The notes beneath the pieces are model-generated. The model searched no databases. It had not been told where the DNA came from and saw only the letters and a list, made by a program, of their open reading frames with translations. The position numbers were made by a program, and so were the translations under genes. 64,000 bases of DNA from Cherax quadricarinatus (lineage: Eukaryota > Arthropoda > Malacostraca > Decapoda > Parastacidae), in NCBI RefSeq assembly GCF_038502225.1, contig NC_091374.1, forward strand, positions 9,165,701-9,229,700, given 5' to 3'. Every line of letters begins with the position of its first letter. Position 1 is the first letter of the stretch. Below, piece after piece: positions 1-10,458 of this stretch.

Positions 1-153
1 GCAGCGGCAGCTGACCATGGTACAGCAGCAGCAGCTGACCATGGTACAGCAGCAGCAGCTGACCATGGTACAGCAGCAGCGGCTGACCATGGTACAGCAG
101 CAGCAGCAGCAGCAGCAGCTCACCATGGTACAGCAGCAGCAGGTGACCATGGT
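1..153. repeat. Minisatellite, 24-30 bp unit rich in CAG
   Basis: Tandem units of the form GCTGACCATGGTACAGCAGCA, with a variable number of CAG triplets. Units are multiples of 3. On the minus strand this is the Ala-rich coding repeat of the enclosing Tigger derivative (Ala runs separated by V-P-W-S), homologous to the larger array at 56.89-57.59 kb. Confidence 0.85.
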
Positions 154-496
154 ACTATAGTATTTGGATAGTACTTCTCACCCTTTTTACCACAGGGTTG
201 GTACTAGAAGCTTTCTTTGGGCCCATTATGGCTTGTTTAGTAGTTACAAGCACTAAAAACACTGGAATAATACAAAATTTATTGAATGTAAGCATGAAAC
301 AGTCCGCCCTGGCTTGTAAACAGTGTCACACTAGCTCAGCTGAGGCGCTCTGGCCAGATGGACCAGATGGACAGGTTCGGGATGAATGCTGTAAGTAGAG
401 TTTTTCAACGTATGTCGAGGTCAAATTTTTACGCTGAAAAGCATTGCATGTTGGTTTTAACGTAGGTTGGGGACATCGTAGGTCGGGGGTCCACTG
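1..496 (-). mobile_element. Tigger/pogo-like element, 3' part only (cut by window edge)
   Basis: The right end is the terminal inverted repeat GGGGGTCCACTG at 485-496, followed by TA (497-498), the expected target duplication. The strand opposite to that given reads a transposase start like those at 10.7 kb and 57.7 kb (MGPKKAS... around 232-200). The left end lies outside the window, and 1-153 is a minisatellite described separately. This is a non-autonomous derivative; no DDE domain is visible. Confidence 0.75.
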
Positions 497-550
497 TAAT
501 ATTTATTTCTACAAGTACATGTACAAGGTATACAGGCCTAGCTGACATCA

Positions 551-777
551 GTGATATACTACTGTATAGAAAGCCCCTTGTTATGCAGAGCATTTCGGGC
601 ATATTGGATCAGTTTTGTCCCAGGATGTGACCCACACCAGTCAACCAACACCCAGGTACCTATTTTAACAATAGGTGAACAGGGTCATGTCCTAATGTTT
701 CCGTCCGTACCGGGAATAGACCCCCAGACCTCAGTGTGTGAACTGAGTGCGCTAACAATTGAGCTACGGGACACCTA
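551..777 (-). mobile_element. tRNA-derived SINE
   Basis: On the minus strand from about 777, the sequence begins like a tRNA: an A-box-like TAGCTCAATTGTTAGCGC, then a B-box-like GGTCTATTCCC about 50 nt on. A body follows that is shared with copies at 11.0-11.15, 45.0-45.3, 47.5-47.9 and 56.7-56.8 kb (GACTGGTGTGGGT..., CACCCAGG...). It is pseudo-tRNA in character, with no intact cloverleaf. Confidence 0.6.
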
Positions 778-843
778 ATATGATATTCAATTCTCCTTTA
801 ATCTTTGTAACTCCTAATTTTATTTTTACAACCACTTAGAGTA

Positions 844-1672
844 CAGTGGACCCCCGACATTCAATATTAATTCTGTTCCTGAGAGCTCATCGAATGTTGA
901 AAATTTCGAAAGTCGAATTAATTTTCCCCATAAGAAATAATGGAAATCAAATTAATCCGTGCAAGACACCCAAAAGTATGAAAAAAAAAAATTACACATG
1001 AAATATTAAGTTTAATGCAATAGAATAATTACAGTAACAACAATAACAATAGATTAATAACAATAGAATAATTGACACTTACCTTTAATGAAGATCTGGT
1101 GATGATTGATGGGATGGGAGGAGGGGAGAGTGTGGATGGTGTTAGTGTTTAGAAGGGGAATCCCCTTCCATTAGGACTTGAACTGGCAGCCTCACCATGC
1201 CTTACCACACTGTGTATGCCACTACGATTCTTAAATCTTTCAAACCAACCTTTGCTGGCCTTAAATTCACCATTCGCATCACCACTAGTTGCAGGCAATT
1301 TCTTTACCAAATCATCATGCACTCCGACACACGCACTCCACTTTCGTACTTTGCAATTAGTATCTCTTTCTTCATTTCAATAGTCATTAGGGTTGGCACT
1401 AAAAGCTTCCTTGGGGCCCATGGTTACTTATTTTGCAGAAACAAGCACCAAAAACAGTGATAATATGGATAATATGGAATGTACTGAATGTATCCTTAGA
1501 TGTGCGCACACTGGCTGGCTTGTAAACACTGGCACGCAGGGGGCAGTTCAGGCCACACGTGGACAAGTCTCGTACGAATCGTATCGAATGTCGAGGCGAA
1601 ATTTTTGCGTTAAAATGCATCGAATGTCGGATTTATCGAATGTTGATGCCATCGAATGTCGGGGGTCCACTG
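844..1672 (-). mobile_element. Non-autonomous Tigger-like element (829 bp)
   Basis: It starts CAGTGGACCCCCGACATTC and ends GAATGTCGGGGGTCCACTG, flanked by TA (842-843, 1673-1674), the Tc1/mariner/pogo target signature. The minus strand preserves the start of a Tigger transposase near 1422 (MGPK...) and pieces of its DNA-binding region (KGWFER-type segment near 1250). The DDE core is absent. Several stops show it is dead. Confidence 0.85.
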
Positions 1673-1674
1673 TA

Positions 1675-2165
1675 TATATTAGTAGTCAATTAGTTAATGC
1701 CTTGTTAATCTTAAGATAGGCTTAAGTTTGCTTAAGTTTGGCCAAAATGCTCTTCATACTAAGAGACTTCTGCATGCACACTTATATCATTCACCTCTGT
1801 ACAAACATTGTATAATGCTGAAATTAAGAATCTTTAATCTTTGACTATAAAATAGCTTTCAAACATATGAATGGTGAAATTCTGAGGAAGGTTTTTACAA
1901 CATACACTAGTGTCCATGCATAAAATTTGTGGCTCAGATAAGAGATGCAAAGAGGAGCCATAAAATGGATCCAAGAGCTAAAACTGAGATTTATGATGAA
2001 AAGCTGAAAACATTAATATGAAAGATTGGTTGAAAGTGGTTGGTGTATTTGTTCACTCTACAGTATGTATGAAGGAATAGAAGGTATGTAAGGTTTGGCA
2101 GAGAACATGCATAGTATAGGGAACAAGATGAGAGAATAAGAACTACATGTATGGGGAAATAAGCC
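1675..2165. other. No gene recognised
   Basis: AT-rich sequence with no long open frame and no repeat family I can name. The 3' part may be very decayed upstream LINE sequence, because 2166-2370 matches LINE reverse transcriptase. Confidence 0.5.
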
Positions 2166-2370
2166 TGTTGAATATACCATTTAAAGTGTATGTTAGAATT
2201 ATTATTGATTTAGGGTAAGACAAAGTAGGATTGCAAGGTAACAAGGAAGATTCAGGAAGGGTAGGGTATGTGTAGACCAAGGGGTTTGCATTGAATTCTA
2301 CAAGTGAATAACACTTAGCTAAGGCAAGTATATTCGTTGTATTTAGGGATTTAGAAAAGGCCTGGAAAAT
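2166..2370 (+). pseudogene. Decayed RTE-like LINE reverse-transcriptase fragment
   Basis: The nucleotide pattern around 2250-2365 parallels the reverse-transcriptase segment at 34.10-34.21 kb (GGTAGGGTATGTGTAGACCAA..., TTTAGAAAAGGCC), which there encodes GRGCVDQ...LNLEKAYD. Stops occur in all frames. It is cut off at about 2370 by the CR1/Jockey-group LINE end that follows. Confidence 0.5.
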
Positions 2371-2921
2371 GTACAAAGGAGGATGACAAAGATGATCCCA
2401 TGTATCAGAAACCTTCCCTATGAGGATAGACTAAGGGCCCTGAAACTGCACTCTCTAGAAAGACGTAGAATTAGGGGGGATATGATTGAGGTGTATAAAT
2501 GGAAGACAGGAATAAATAAAGGGGATGTAAATAGTGTGCTGAAAATATCTAGCCTAGACAGGACTCGCAGCAATGGTTTTAAGTTGGAAAAATTCAGATT
2601 CAGGAAGGATATAGGAAAGTACTGGTTTGGTAATAGAGTTGTGGATGAGTGGAACAAACTCCCAAGTACCGTTATAGAGGCCAGAACGTTGTGTAGCTTT
2701 AAAAATAGGTTGGATAAATACATGAGTAGATGTGGGTGGGTGTGAGTTAGACCTGATAGCTTGTGCTAACAGGTCGGTTGCCGTGTTCCTCCCTTAAGTC
2801 AATGTGACCTGACCTGACTAGGTTGGGTGCTTTGGCTTAAGCCGGTAGGAGACTTGGACCTGCCTCGCATGGGCCAGTAGGCCTTCTGCAGTGTTCCTTC
2901 GTTCTTATGTTCTTATTAACT
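2371..2921 (+). pseudogene. 3' end of a CR1/Jockey-group LINE (ORF2 C-terminus plus 3'UTR)
   Basis: An open frame at 2383-2745 (120 aa) encodes the C-terminal region typical of these LINEs. It has the pattern YEDRLRALKLHSLERRRIRGD followed by a basic stretch and VVDEWNKLP, and ends in a stop at 2743-2745. The 3'UTR runs to a short tandem TTCTTATG-type tail at 2905-2920. The element is 5'-truncated, without endonuclease or RT catalytic motifs. Other fragments of the group lie at 12.4-12.9, 49.8-50.1, 60.6-61.07 and 63.3-63.5 kb. Confidence 0.75.
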
Positions 2922-2935
2922 GCAGAGCTGCAGTC

Positions 2936-2951
2936 CCCCCCCCCCCCCCCA
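2936..2951. repeat. Poly-C tract
   Basis: About 16 consecutive C residues. Length may be unreliable in the assembly. Confidence 0.8.
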
Positions 2952-3790
2952 GATGCTCACTGCCAGACGTATGACTTCATCAACCTTATGCTAAAATAAT
3001 TTGCAACTGACAAATATATTACAGGAAAAATCTGTTGTATGTTGTTTTCGGTGTATTTTATAAGGGATTTTTTTTTTATTTTTTTGTTGAAATGAGATAA
3101 ATGATTAACCCTTTGACTGTCGCGGCCGTATATAAACGTCTTACGAGGTACCGTGTTTGACTTATATATACTCAAATTCTAGCGGCTTCAAATCAAGCAG
3201 GAGAAAGCTGGTAGGCCCACATGTGAGAGAATGGGTCTGTGTGGTCAGTGTGCACCATATTAAAAAAATCCTGGAGCACGCAGTGCATAATGAGAAGAAA
3301 AAAAATCCGACCGTTTTTTTTTTTAATTAAAATGCCGACTTTGTGGTCTATTTTCGTATAGTATTTATGGTTGTATTCTCGTTTTCTTGGTCTCATTTGA
3401 TAGAATGGAGAACATATTATAGAAATAGAGGTGATTTTGATTGATTTTACTATAAAAAGAACCTAGAAATGGAGCTCAAAGTAGGGGAAATGTTTGATTT
3501 TTGCCAATGTTCAAAAGTAAACAAATGATGCCATTGTCCAATAAATGTCCAACTAGCCATTCTAATATGCAGTCATGAATGGGTTGATGTTATTTATACA
3601 ATTATTACAGTATTGCAGTAGTCTGCATAATAGTAAGTCTTCTATTTTTTGTTTGAATAAAAATTCAAAATAGAAAGCAAGAGTAATATCAGAGGGGCCT
3701 GGAGACATGACTGATGAACAAAGAAAATGTTATTTTAGAGCCAGGAATGTCTGCATTGTTCATTCTGGACCTTATTTTGAAATTGTCATA

Positions 3791-4827
3791 CAGGTCTCCC
3801 TCAACATTCGCGAGGGTTAGGGGATCAAGAGCCTCACGAATGTTGAAAAACCGTGAATGTTTGGTGCTCCAATATATTGTAGGGAAATATATTACAATAC
3901 TGCTTCCTTAACTTGTTGAACCATGAATAATCATAAAATACATGAAAACGTCGTAAATTGTACTAAATATATACATGTTATGCTTATGTATGTTATTTAA
4001 TAACATGTATGTTAATAACATGTATGTTATTAAATACCACAGACTCCACCAATGCCTCCACCACTGCGAGTCCCTACTACCCTCCCTCCGACCCCTGCAA
4101 CTGGCAGCTAGTCCTCCCACCACTCAGTGTGGTGAGTGTTTTGTTTGTTCATTATTTGCTATTAAACTACAGAATAAATAATGTAAACCCATTCATGACT
4201 GCATATTGGAATGGCTATTCGGACAGGTATTAGATGGTGACATCATGTGTTTACTCTTGAACACTGCAAAGAATCGAACATTTCTGCTATTGCTAATAAT
4301 AACAATAATAATAATAATAATAATAATAAATACGATATAATTGAAGAAGGAAATTGTACAAAAATATGAGGAAGTGCTTGACGCGTCGTCAGTGTGACTT
4401 TGTTTATGCTGGAGTGAACATTAGTCTCCCTGCTCTTCCAAACATTTCACAATAATTCAGCAGTTGAGGCAGTGGTATTTAATAACATATATGTTATAAA
4501 TAATAATAGTACATGTTATTATTAATAACATGTATTATTATTAACATGTATGTATTTAATAACATATGTTATAAATAATAATAGTACATATTATTAATAA
4601 CATGTATTATTATTAACATGTATGTTATTAAATACCATTGCCTCAATCACTGCCTCTACCACTCCAGTCACACTCAATCTACAAGCACCAAACACAATGA
4701 ATTATTGTGAAATGTTTGGAAGAGCAGGGAGACTATTGTTCACTCCAGCATAAACAAAGTCACACTGATGATGTGTCAACCACTCCCTCGTATTTTTGTA
4801 CAATTTCCTTCTTCGATTATATCATAT

Positions 4828-4858
<31 letters not shown>

Positions 4859-5222
4859 TGTTGTTATTAGCTGTAGCAGAAATGTTTAATTCTTTGCAGT
4901 GTTCAAGAATAAACACATGATGTCACCGTCTAATACCTGTCCGAACAGAAATTCCAATATGCAGTCATGAATGGGTTTACATTATTTATACTGTAGTTTA
5001 ATAGCAAATAATGAACAAACAAAACACTCACCACACTGAGTGGTGGGAGGACTGGCTGCCAGTTGCGGGGGTCGGAGGGAGGGTAGTAGGGACTCGCAGG
5101 TGGCGGGAAACTTAAATATGATTTGGCGGCTGGGAATTTGGTGGCTGGGAATTTGGCGGTTGGGAATTCGCGAATGTGTGAAGCCCGTGAAAGTTGAAAA
5201 CGTGAATGTTGAGGGAGACCTG
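3791..5222. mobile_element. Palindromic (foldback) Tigger-like element, 1432 bp
   Basis: Termini are CAGGTCTCCCTCAACATTC and GAATGTTGAGGGAGACCTG, flanked by TA (3789-3790, 5223-5224). The uninterrupted relative at 23.1 kb reads straight across the site (GTCATATTTTTT), which proves the insertion. Most of the element is a large inverted repeat: 4065-4460 pairs with 4698-5100 around an AT-rich centre near 4580. No transposase is present. Confidence 0.9.
4297..4330. repeat. (ATA)n microsatellite
   Basis: Run of ATA triplets, mirrored by a TTA run at 4825-4860 in the other arm of the palindrome. Confidence 0.8.
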
Positions 5223-5659
5223 TATTTTTTAGTTTTTGTGAAATTGGCCAAATTGCAAATTTCTGACCACATTATTAGGTAGTTGAAATCGGTAAATGGG
5301 CAATTTCTTGTACTCAATCGATAGAAAAAATGGAGTTCTAAAGAAATAGCTGAGTTTGGGCAACTGGAACAATGGAATTAGCCGAAAATAGGGCTCAAAG
5401 TGGGCGAAATCGCCGATTTGTAAACAGCGCCGAGGTTGCTAACTTCGCGAGAGCATAATTCTGTCAGTTTTCCATCAAATTTCGTTTTTTTGGTGTCATT
5501 ACAATCGGGAAAAGATTCTCTATCATTTCATAAGAAAAAATAATTTTTTTTTAAATTTTGCGACACCAGGAGACACCTCAGGATTGGGGGTTGCGACAGT
5601 CAAAGGGTTAAAAATAGACATTTGATGCGGTACGATAGGATAGGTATTACTGGTACTAT

Positions 5660-5770
5660 GAGCTGCCACTGGGTATAGTTAGTAGGTTACTAAAAACTAG
5701 TTGTTTGGAGACTGAGGCTCAGGTTAAGGTACGTAGGAAAGTTTTCTATTATAAGAAGGCCTTAGTGATG
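5660..5770 (+). pseudogene. RTE-like LINE reverse-transcriptase scrap
   Basis: The translation around 5680-5745 resembles GRLLK...ETEAQVKVRRK, the segment found intact in the LINE at 36.5 kb (GRLLKAVKSFYEDSEAQVRVCRK). No open frame continues on either side. Confidence 0.5.
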
Positions 5771-5929
5771 TATGAATGTTATTTAACACACCATTGGGTC
5801 ATTCCATGTCAAGTGGACCAATTTTGAAAATTGTCCTCGCATGACCATCTACAATTTCGATAAAATTTTACATGAAGGTTGGCCATGTATATCAGTCTAA
5901 CTTGGGGAAAATTTTAGTTTGATATGCAG

Positions 5930-6838
5930 TAGTAATGCAAAAATCTGCCCTTGTGTTTGACTTAAAATCATGACTGAAGTGTTTTCTAGGGTGGTTTTAT
6001 TGGCTTTCTTGGTATCATTTAATAGAATAGAAAACATATTACCGAAATAAAGATGAAATTGATTAATTCCAGGACCTGAAGTAGGTTAAAAATTGGCATC
6101 AAAACAGCAGAAATATTCGATTTTTTTTTTCTAATTTTTCTTGAGGACAGTTAAGGCCTCAAGCCATGACCAGTCATTCCTGGTTATATTTTATTATCCG
6201 AGAAATAAGGTAAATCTTCATTTTTTTTTTTGTGATGAACTCAAAATGGAAGGCAAGTGTAATACAGCAGAGGCCTGGGGACATTATTAATAAACAGAGG
6301 AAATGTTTTTGTGCTTGGAATGTCTACAGTGTTTATTTTGGCCTGTTTTTAACTGGAATTTTTTTATTTGTGTAAAATTAGCCAAATTACCAATTTCTGT
6401 GTATTTTATCGGATAGTTTGATAGTTGAAAAGATGGTTTCTTGTGCTCAATCGATAGAACAAAAGGTGTGCTAGTGAACTAGTTAAGAATTTGGTCAAAT
6501 TGAGCAATGTAATTATTTTAATCCTTAAACTGTCCAAATGTAGATCTACGTTCACGTGTGGGGGGGCTGCGAACGTAGATCTACTTTTTTTTTTATATGA
6601 TTTTAAATGGGTAAAATCAAGGTCGGAGCACTATGCACGTGAACGTAGATCTACATTTGGACAGTTTAAGGGTTAGAGTACAGTTGATGTGCAAATTGTG
6701 CTCAGACTGCTGAATTTGCACCTGCAAATTCTGTAAGTTCTCTCTACTGACTTTCATACTTTTGGTGATATAGCTTCAGAAAAATATTGACTTGTGGGCA
6801 GCACTTTTGGTTTCGGGGCTTTGGACAGTGAAGGAGTT
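5930..6838 (+). mobile_element. Old, degenerate piggyBac-type MITE
   Basis: The interior resembles the MITE family (GGTATCATTTAATAGAATAGAAAAC, reduced AATTGGCCAAATT-type segments). The right end is GGACAGTGAAGGAG followed by TTAA at 6836-6839. The left border cannot be fixed. Confidence 0.45.
6522..6672. mobile_element. Short hairpin MITE (151 bp)
   Basis: Near-perfect terminal inverted repeats of about 35 bp run from CCTTAAACTGTCCAAATG inwards and include the motif GTAGATCTACGTTCACGTG. It is flanked by TTAA on the left and TTAG on the right. Probably piggyBac-mobilised. A longer relative lies at 31277-31487. Confidence 0.75.
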
Positions 6839-6840
6839 AA

Positions 6841-8164
6841 GATGCTTTAAGCAAGCAAGCATGAAATATGATCACATGTAACATAATTGATAGCTGTATA
6901 AAATATATTTATTTGTACTTCTCTATTGTCCACTATAGCATTTCGGAAATAACATTCTTAACAGGCTTTTAACTGCTAACATCTGATGTTTTTTCTTGGA
7001 GATGGGTGCTTCTGGTCAACTTTAGGTCATTCAGCACTGGATAGATTGATTATAGTAGCACATGGTTACTCACAGTTTGGATGCACTATTTTCTCTAGGT
7101 TCAGTTCTGTTTTATCAAAAATTTCTTTTAGTAGTGCAATGTGTGTACTGTACCAAGTACACTTGGGTGTTTTGTATTGGCTCTGCTGCAAATTGAAAGT
7201 CTCGGGGCTGTTAAATTTGTTGTTGGAAATTGTATTTGGGGGAAATATTAAGAATGAGCTGCTAGAGGTGCTTTTATCTTCAGTGGGTGGATGTATTGTC
7301 ATAGGGAAATGAGCATTAAGGAATCCATTAAGAGTTTGTGTTGGGTTGCTCTCTTCTCCCCCTGTATTGAGCTTTCTGTAGAGCTGATTTTTTTTTTTTT
7401 TCTTAACATTTTTTCACAAGCTAAGCAGCAGTTCTCTAGCTATTATATTCCTCAACAGATGTTGGCATTTTGAATCTTGGAGAATTTGAACAACAATGGA
7501 GGGAGTCGACAACTACATACCAAAGTGAGAAATTTTTGTATTGAATCATTTTAGGGCAACGCACTTCTTGAGTTGTGATAATTGGTTAAGACTGAGGGTC
7601 TGGATGACCATTATTAATGCTTGTCTTTAGTCCTTTGGCTGTGTCTTTCCTTCGAGATGAAAGAAAACTTAGGACAAGGTTTCACATTTTCAGGTGCAAC
7701 TGATCTATCCCAAAGTCTTACTTTGGATGTTCAAAAGAAACTTTCTTCAATTAATCTTTTGTAAACCTTGGCTCTGGTCACCAACTGTACTAGTAGTGAA
7801 AAACATGCTTAGTCTATTGGTGGTTCTTTGTTCAGTCTTTTAAAGCATCTTGTGGTGGTTTGCCATTTATTTACGTTTTGTTCATACTGTACTTAGGACA
7901 ATTTTCCTGATTGAATTTTGTGTGCTTGCAGCAATTTGATTACTGGACTGTTGTGGATTGAAGAAAAAAAGGAAACTTGTTTTTATCACACTCTTGGTAA
8001 ACTCATCTGTAAATTGGGTAGGACTGCTTTTCCTCTTTGCCGCTTGGCTAATTAAGTTCTTGACCATTATTTTATGGGTAACACTGTGAAGACTAAATAG
8101 GAATAAGCAGTCAACAATACATTATAAAAAGGAATGTACTTGTTTGGTGTTGTGTAAAAGTTCT
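6841..8164. other. No gene recognised
   Basis: Frames at 6986-7312 (+) and 7066-7302 (-) overlap and show no family features. Sequence is AT-rich with T runs. I see no repeat borders. Confidence 0.5.
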
Positions 8165-8168
8165 TTAA

Positions 8169-9229
8169 CCCTTTCAGGGTTGAGAGGCCCTCTCCTAAAC
8201 TTGTTCTCAGGGTTGAAAATTTTTCGGAAAAAAAAAAATAATTTTTTCTTATGAAATGATAGAGAATCTTTTCCTGATCATAATGACACCAAAAGTATGA
8301 AATTTGATGGAAAACTTAGGGAATTATGTTCTCGCGATGTTTATACATCGCCGATGTGTAAACATTGGCGATTCCACCCACTTTGAGCCCTATTTTTGGC
8401 CAATTCCTGTGTGCTAGTCGACAAAAATCATATTTATTTCGCTAGAACTCCATTTTTTCTATCGAATGTGTACAGGAAACCACCCATTTACCAATTTCAA
8501 CTATCCAATGTAGCGGTTAGAAATTCGCAATTTTGTCAATTTCACACAAATTTTAGAAGATACCAATTTCCAAATAGGGTCCAGAATAAACAAGAAAGAC
8601 ATTCCTGGCATTAAAATAAGTTCTCTGTTCATTAGTCACGTCCCCAGGCCCCTCTTATATTTCTTTTGCTTTCCACTTGAATTTTTATTCTTACAAAAAA
8701 TAAAAGATTTACTGTTATTCAGACTACTGCATTAGTGTAGAAATGGTATAAATAATATCAGCGCACTTGTGAAAGAATATTAGACTCACCAGTTGACGTG
8801 TATTGGACATGGCATGATTGGTTTACTTTTGAACTTTGGTAAAAATCGAACATTTCTGCTACTTTGAGCTCAATTTCAAGGTACTTTTCTTTGTGAAACC
8901 AGTCAAAATCATCTCAATTTCTGTAATGTGTCTTCCATTCTATAAAATGAGACCAGGAAAACTAGAATACAACAATAAATACCATACAAAAATACAGTGC
9001 AAAGTCGCTGTTTTAATCCAAAAACACGGTCAGTTTTTTTTTCTCATTACGCACTGTGTGCTGAACGATTTTTTTATACTGTGCACACTGACCACATAGA
9101 CCCATTCTTTCATATGTAGGCCTACCAGCTTTCTCTCGCTAGATTTGAAGGCGCTAGAATTTAGGCGTACTAGTACATCAATAACCCTGGTGCGTAAGCT
9201 GTACTAGTACGTCAAAAACCCTGAAAGGG
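8169..9229 (-). mobile_element. piggyBac-type MITE, 1061 bp
   Basis: TTAA at 8165-8168 and 9230-9233. Ends are CCCTTTCAGGG and CCCTGAAAGGG. The interior is the reverse orientation of the 3109 and 22428 copies. The right subterminal region carries two GTACTAGTAC-type palindromes, as in the transposase-bearing piggyBac at 51285-54163. Confidence 0.9.
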
Positions 9230-9233
9230 TTAA

Positions 9234-9961
9234 AAAAAAAAAAAAGTGTGATCTCTGAGCTAAACTATTGTATTTTATATATAAAATTTGGCAGTAGTGA
9301 TACTCAGTCTTAGGGCAATGGTGTACCATCAGAATTAGCTTTGATACCTACTGATATTTTGGCACTCCCCTAAAAGCTTCATACCATATATGTAATGGAT
9401 GTATATTATTAATGGTGGTTAGTGTAATACGTACTGTATTAATTTAACTATCTCTTGTTAAATTAAAACACTAATTGTTTCCTTGCCTGTATTTTGAATA
9501 TCTAGTACTTCATTTTACTGAGATTTAAAGATTTAAAATATAAAAAAATACATGTGACTTAACCTTTAAAGAAGGTAATGTTTCTAAAGGGAGCAGGGTA
9601 TTAATAAATGTTATGTAAAGTTAGTCTTTAGACATAGCATATGACTCCTGAATGAAAAGTATCATATGTGCTCTATAACAGTACTCCTGTATAATCATAA
9701 TAATGCTGCAAAAACTATTAGGTACTAATGATAAGAATATTAGTTTGCTGTGTTAGCCATGATGAAGGTAAGGGGTAAAAATTGGAACCAGATGTACCAT
9801 GCAATAGAGTCCAGGAAACATTATTTTGTAGCCCTAGTCATCAATAAAATTCTGAAAGGGGATGATTTGGTAACCTATCTTTATTGTTAAATTCTGTATG
9901 TATGGGTAGTGTGTTCTATTATTAGTTGTCTATATGTTTTATATTTGACTTGCATTTGCAG
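9234..9961. other. Upstream flank / 5' intron of the Rbp1-like gene
   Basis: The first coding exon starts at a splice acceptor (TTTGCAG, ending 9961), so this stretch is intron from an upstream non-coding exon I could not place. No gene or repeat recognised. Confidence 0.5.
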
Positions 9962-9965
9962 AAGA

Positions 9966-10156
9966 ATGCGAATGGATTGCAAGGTCTATGTGGGCAACCT
10001 TGGCAACAATGCTGCAAAGCATGAGCTGGAGTCAGCATTCACCAAGTATGGTCCATTAGTGAATGTGTGGGTTGCACGTAATCCTCCTGGCTTTGCATTT
10101 GTTGAATTTGAGGATCCACGGGATGCTGAAGATGCAGTTCGAGCCCTGGATGGAAC
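9966..10156 (+). CDS. Rbp1: SR splicing factor, Rbp1/SRSF3-like: coding exon 1 (RRM)
   Basis: Encodes residues 1-63 and two bases of codon 64 of an SR protein that binds pre-mRNA in the nucleus and steers splice-site choice. The RRM begins at once: RNP2 is KVYVGNL (6-12), RNP1 is PGFAFVEF (41-48), and [16 protein letters not shown] is the family signature. ATG 9966 lies four bases after the acceptor TTTGCAG. The frame is open further upstream, but the acceptor and family alignment favour this start. A second ATG two codons on (9972) is the alternative. The donor is AAC|GTAAGT. SRSF7/x16 is less likely because no zinc knuckle follows the RRM. The 5'UTR exon is not found. Confidence 0.95.
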
Positions 10157-10458
10157 GTAAGTTGTGTGTGTGTGAACTTATTTCAAATATTGTAATGGAG
10201 TACTTTTGCTTACCACACTAAAATATTATATGGTACTTTGCTTAACTTTTAAATTTGGTGTAGGTTTTGTTCTTCTACATGGTGGAATTAAGATAGAAAT
10301 GGCAGTAGAACTTTCATGCATGCGAGTGTACATACACGTGTATGTACCTCATGACTTTAATTTTTGTAATAAATTTAAATTCATGTATATAAATGCAGTG
10401 AAATTTTGATCATTAAACAGGTTTGACATAAATGTTGCCTTTTTTCTAAAGCCAAATA

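Larger units (their letters stand above)
3109..5607 (+). mobile_element. piggyBac-type MITE with a nested palindromic element
   Basis: Flanked by TTAA (3105-3108, 5608-5611). Ends are CCCTTTGACTGTCGC and GCGACAGTCAAAGGG. Subtracting the nested element at 3791-5222 plus its 2-bp duplication leaves 1065 bp, almost the same as the uninterrupted copy at 22428-23495 (1068 bp). No transposase is encoded. Confidence 0.9.

Noticed and set aside
6986..7312. 108-aa + strand frame
   Set aside because: Hydrophobic low-complexity sequence with an overlapping open minus frame. No start context or family features.
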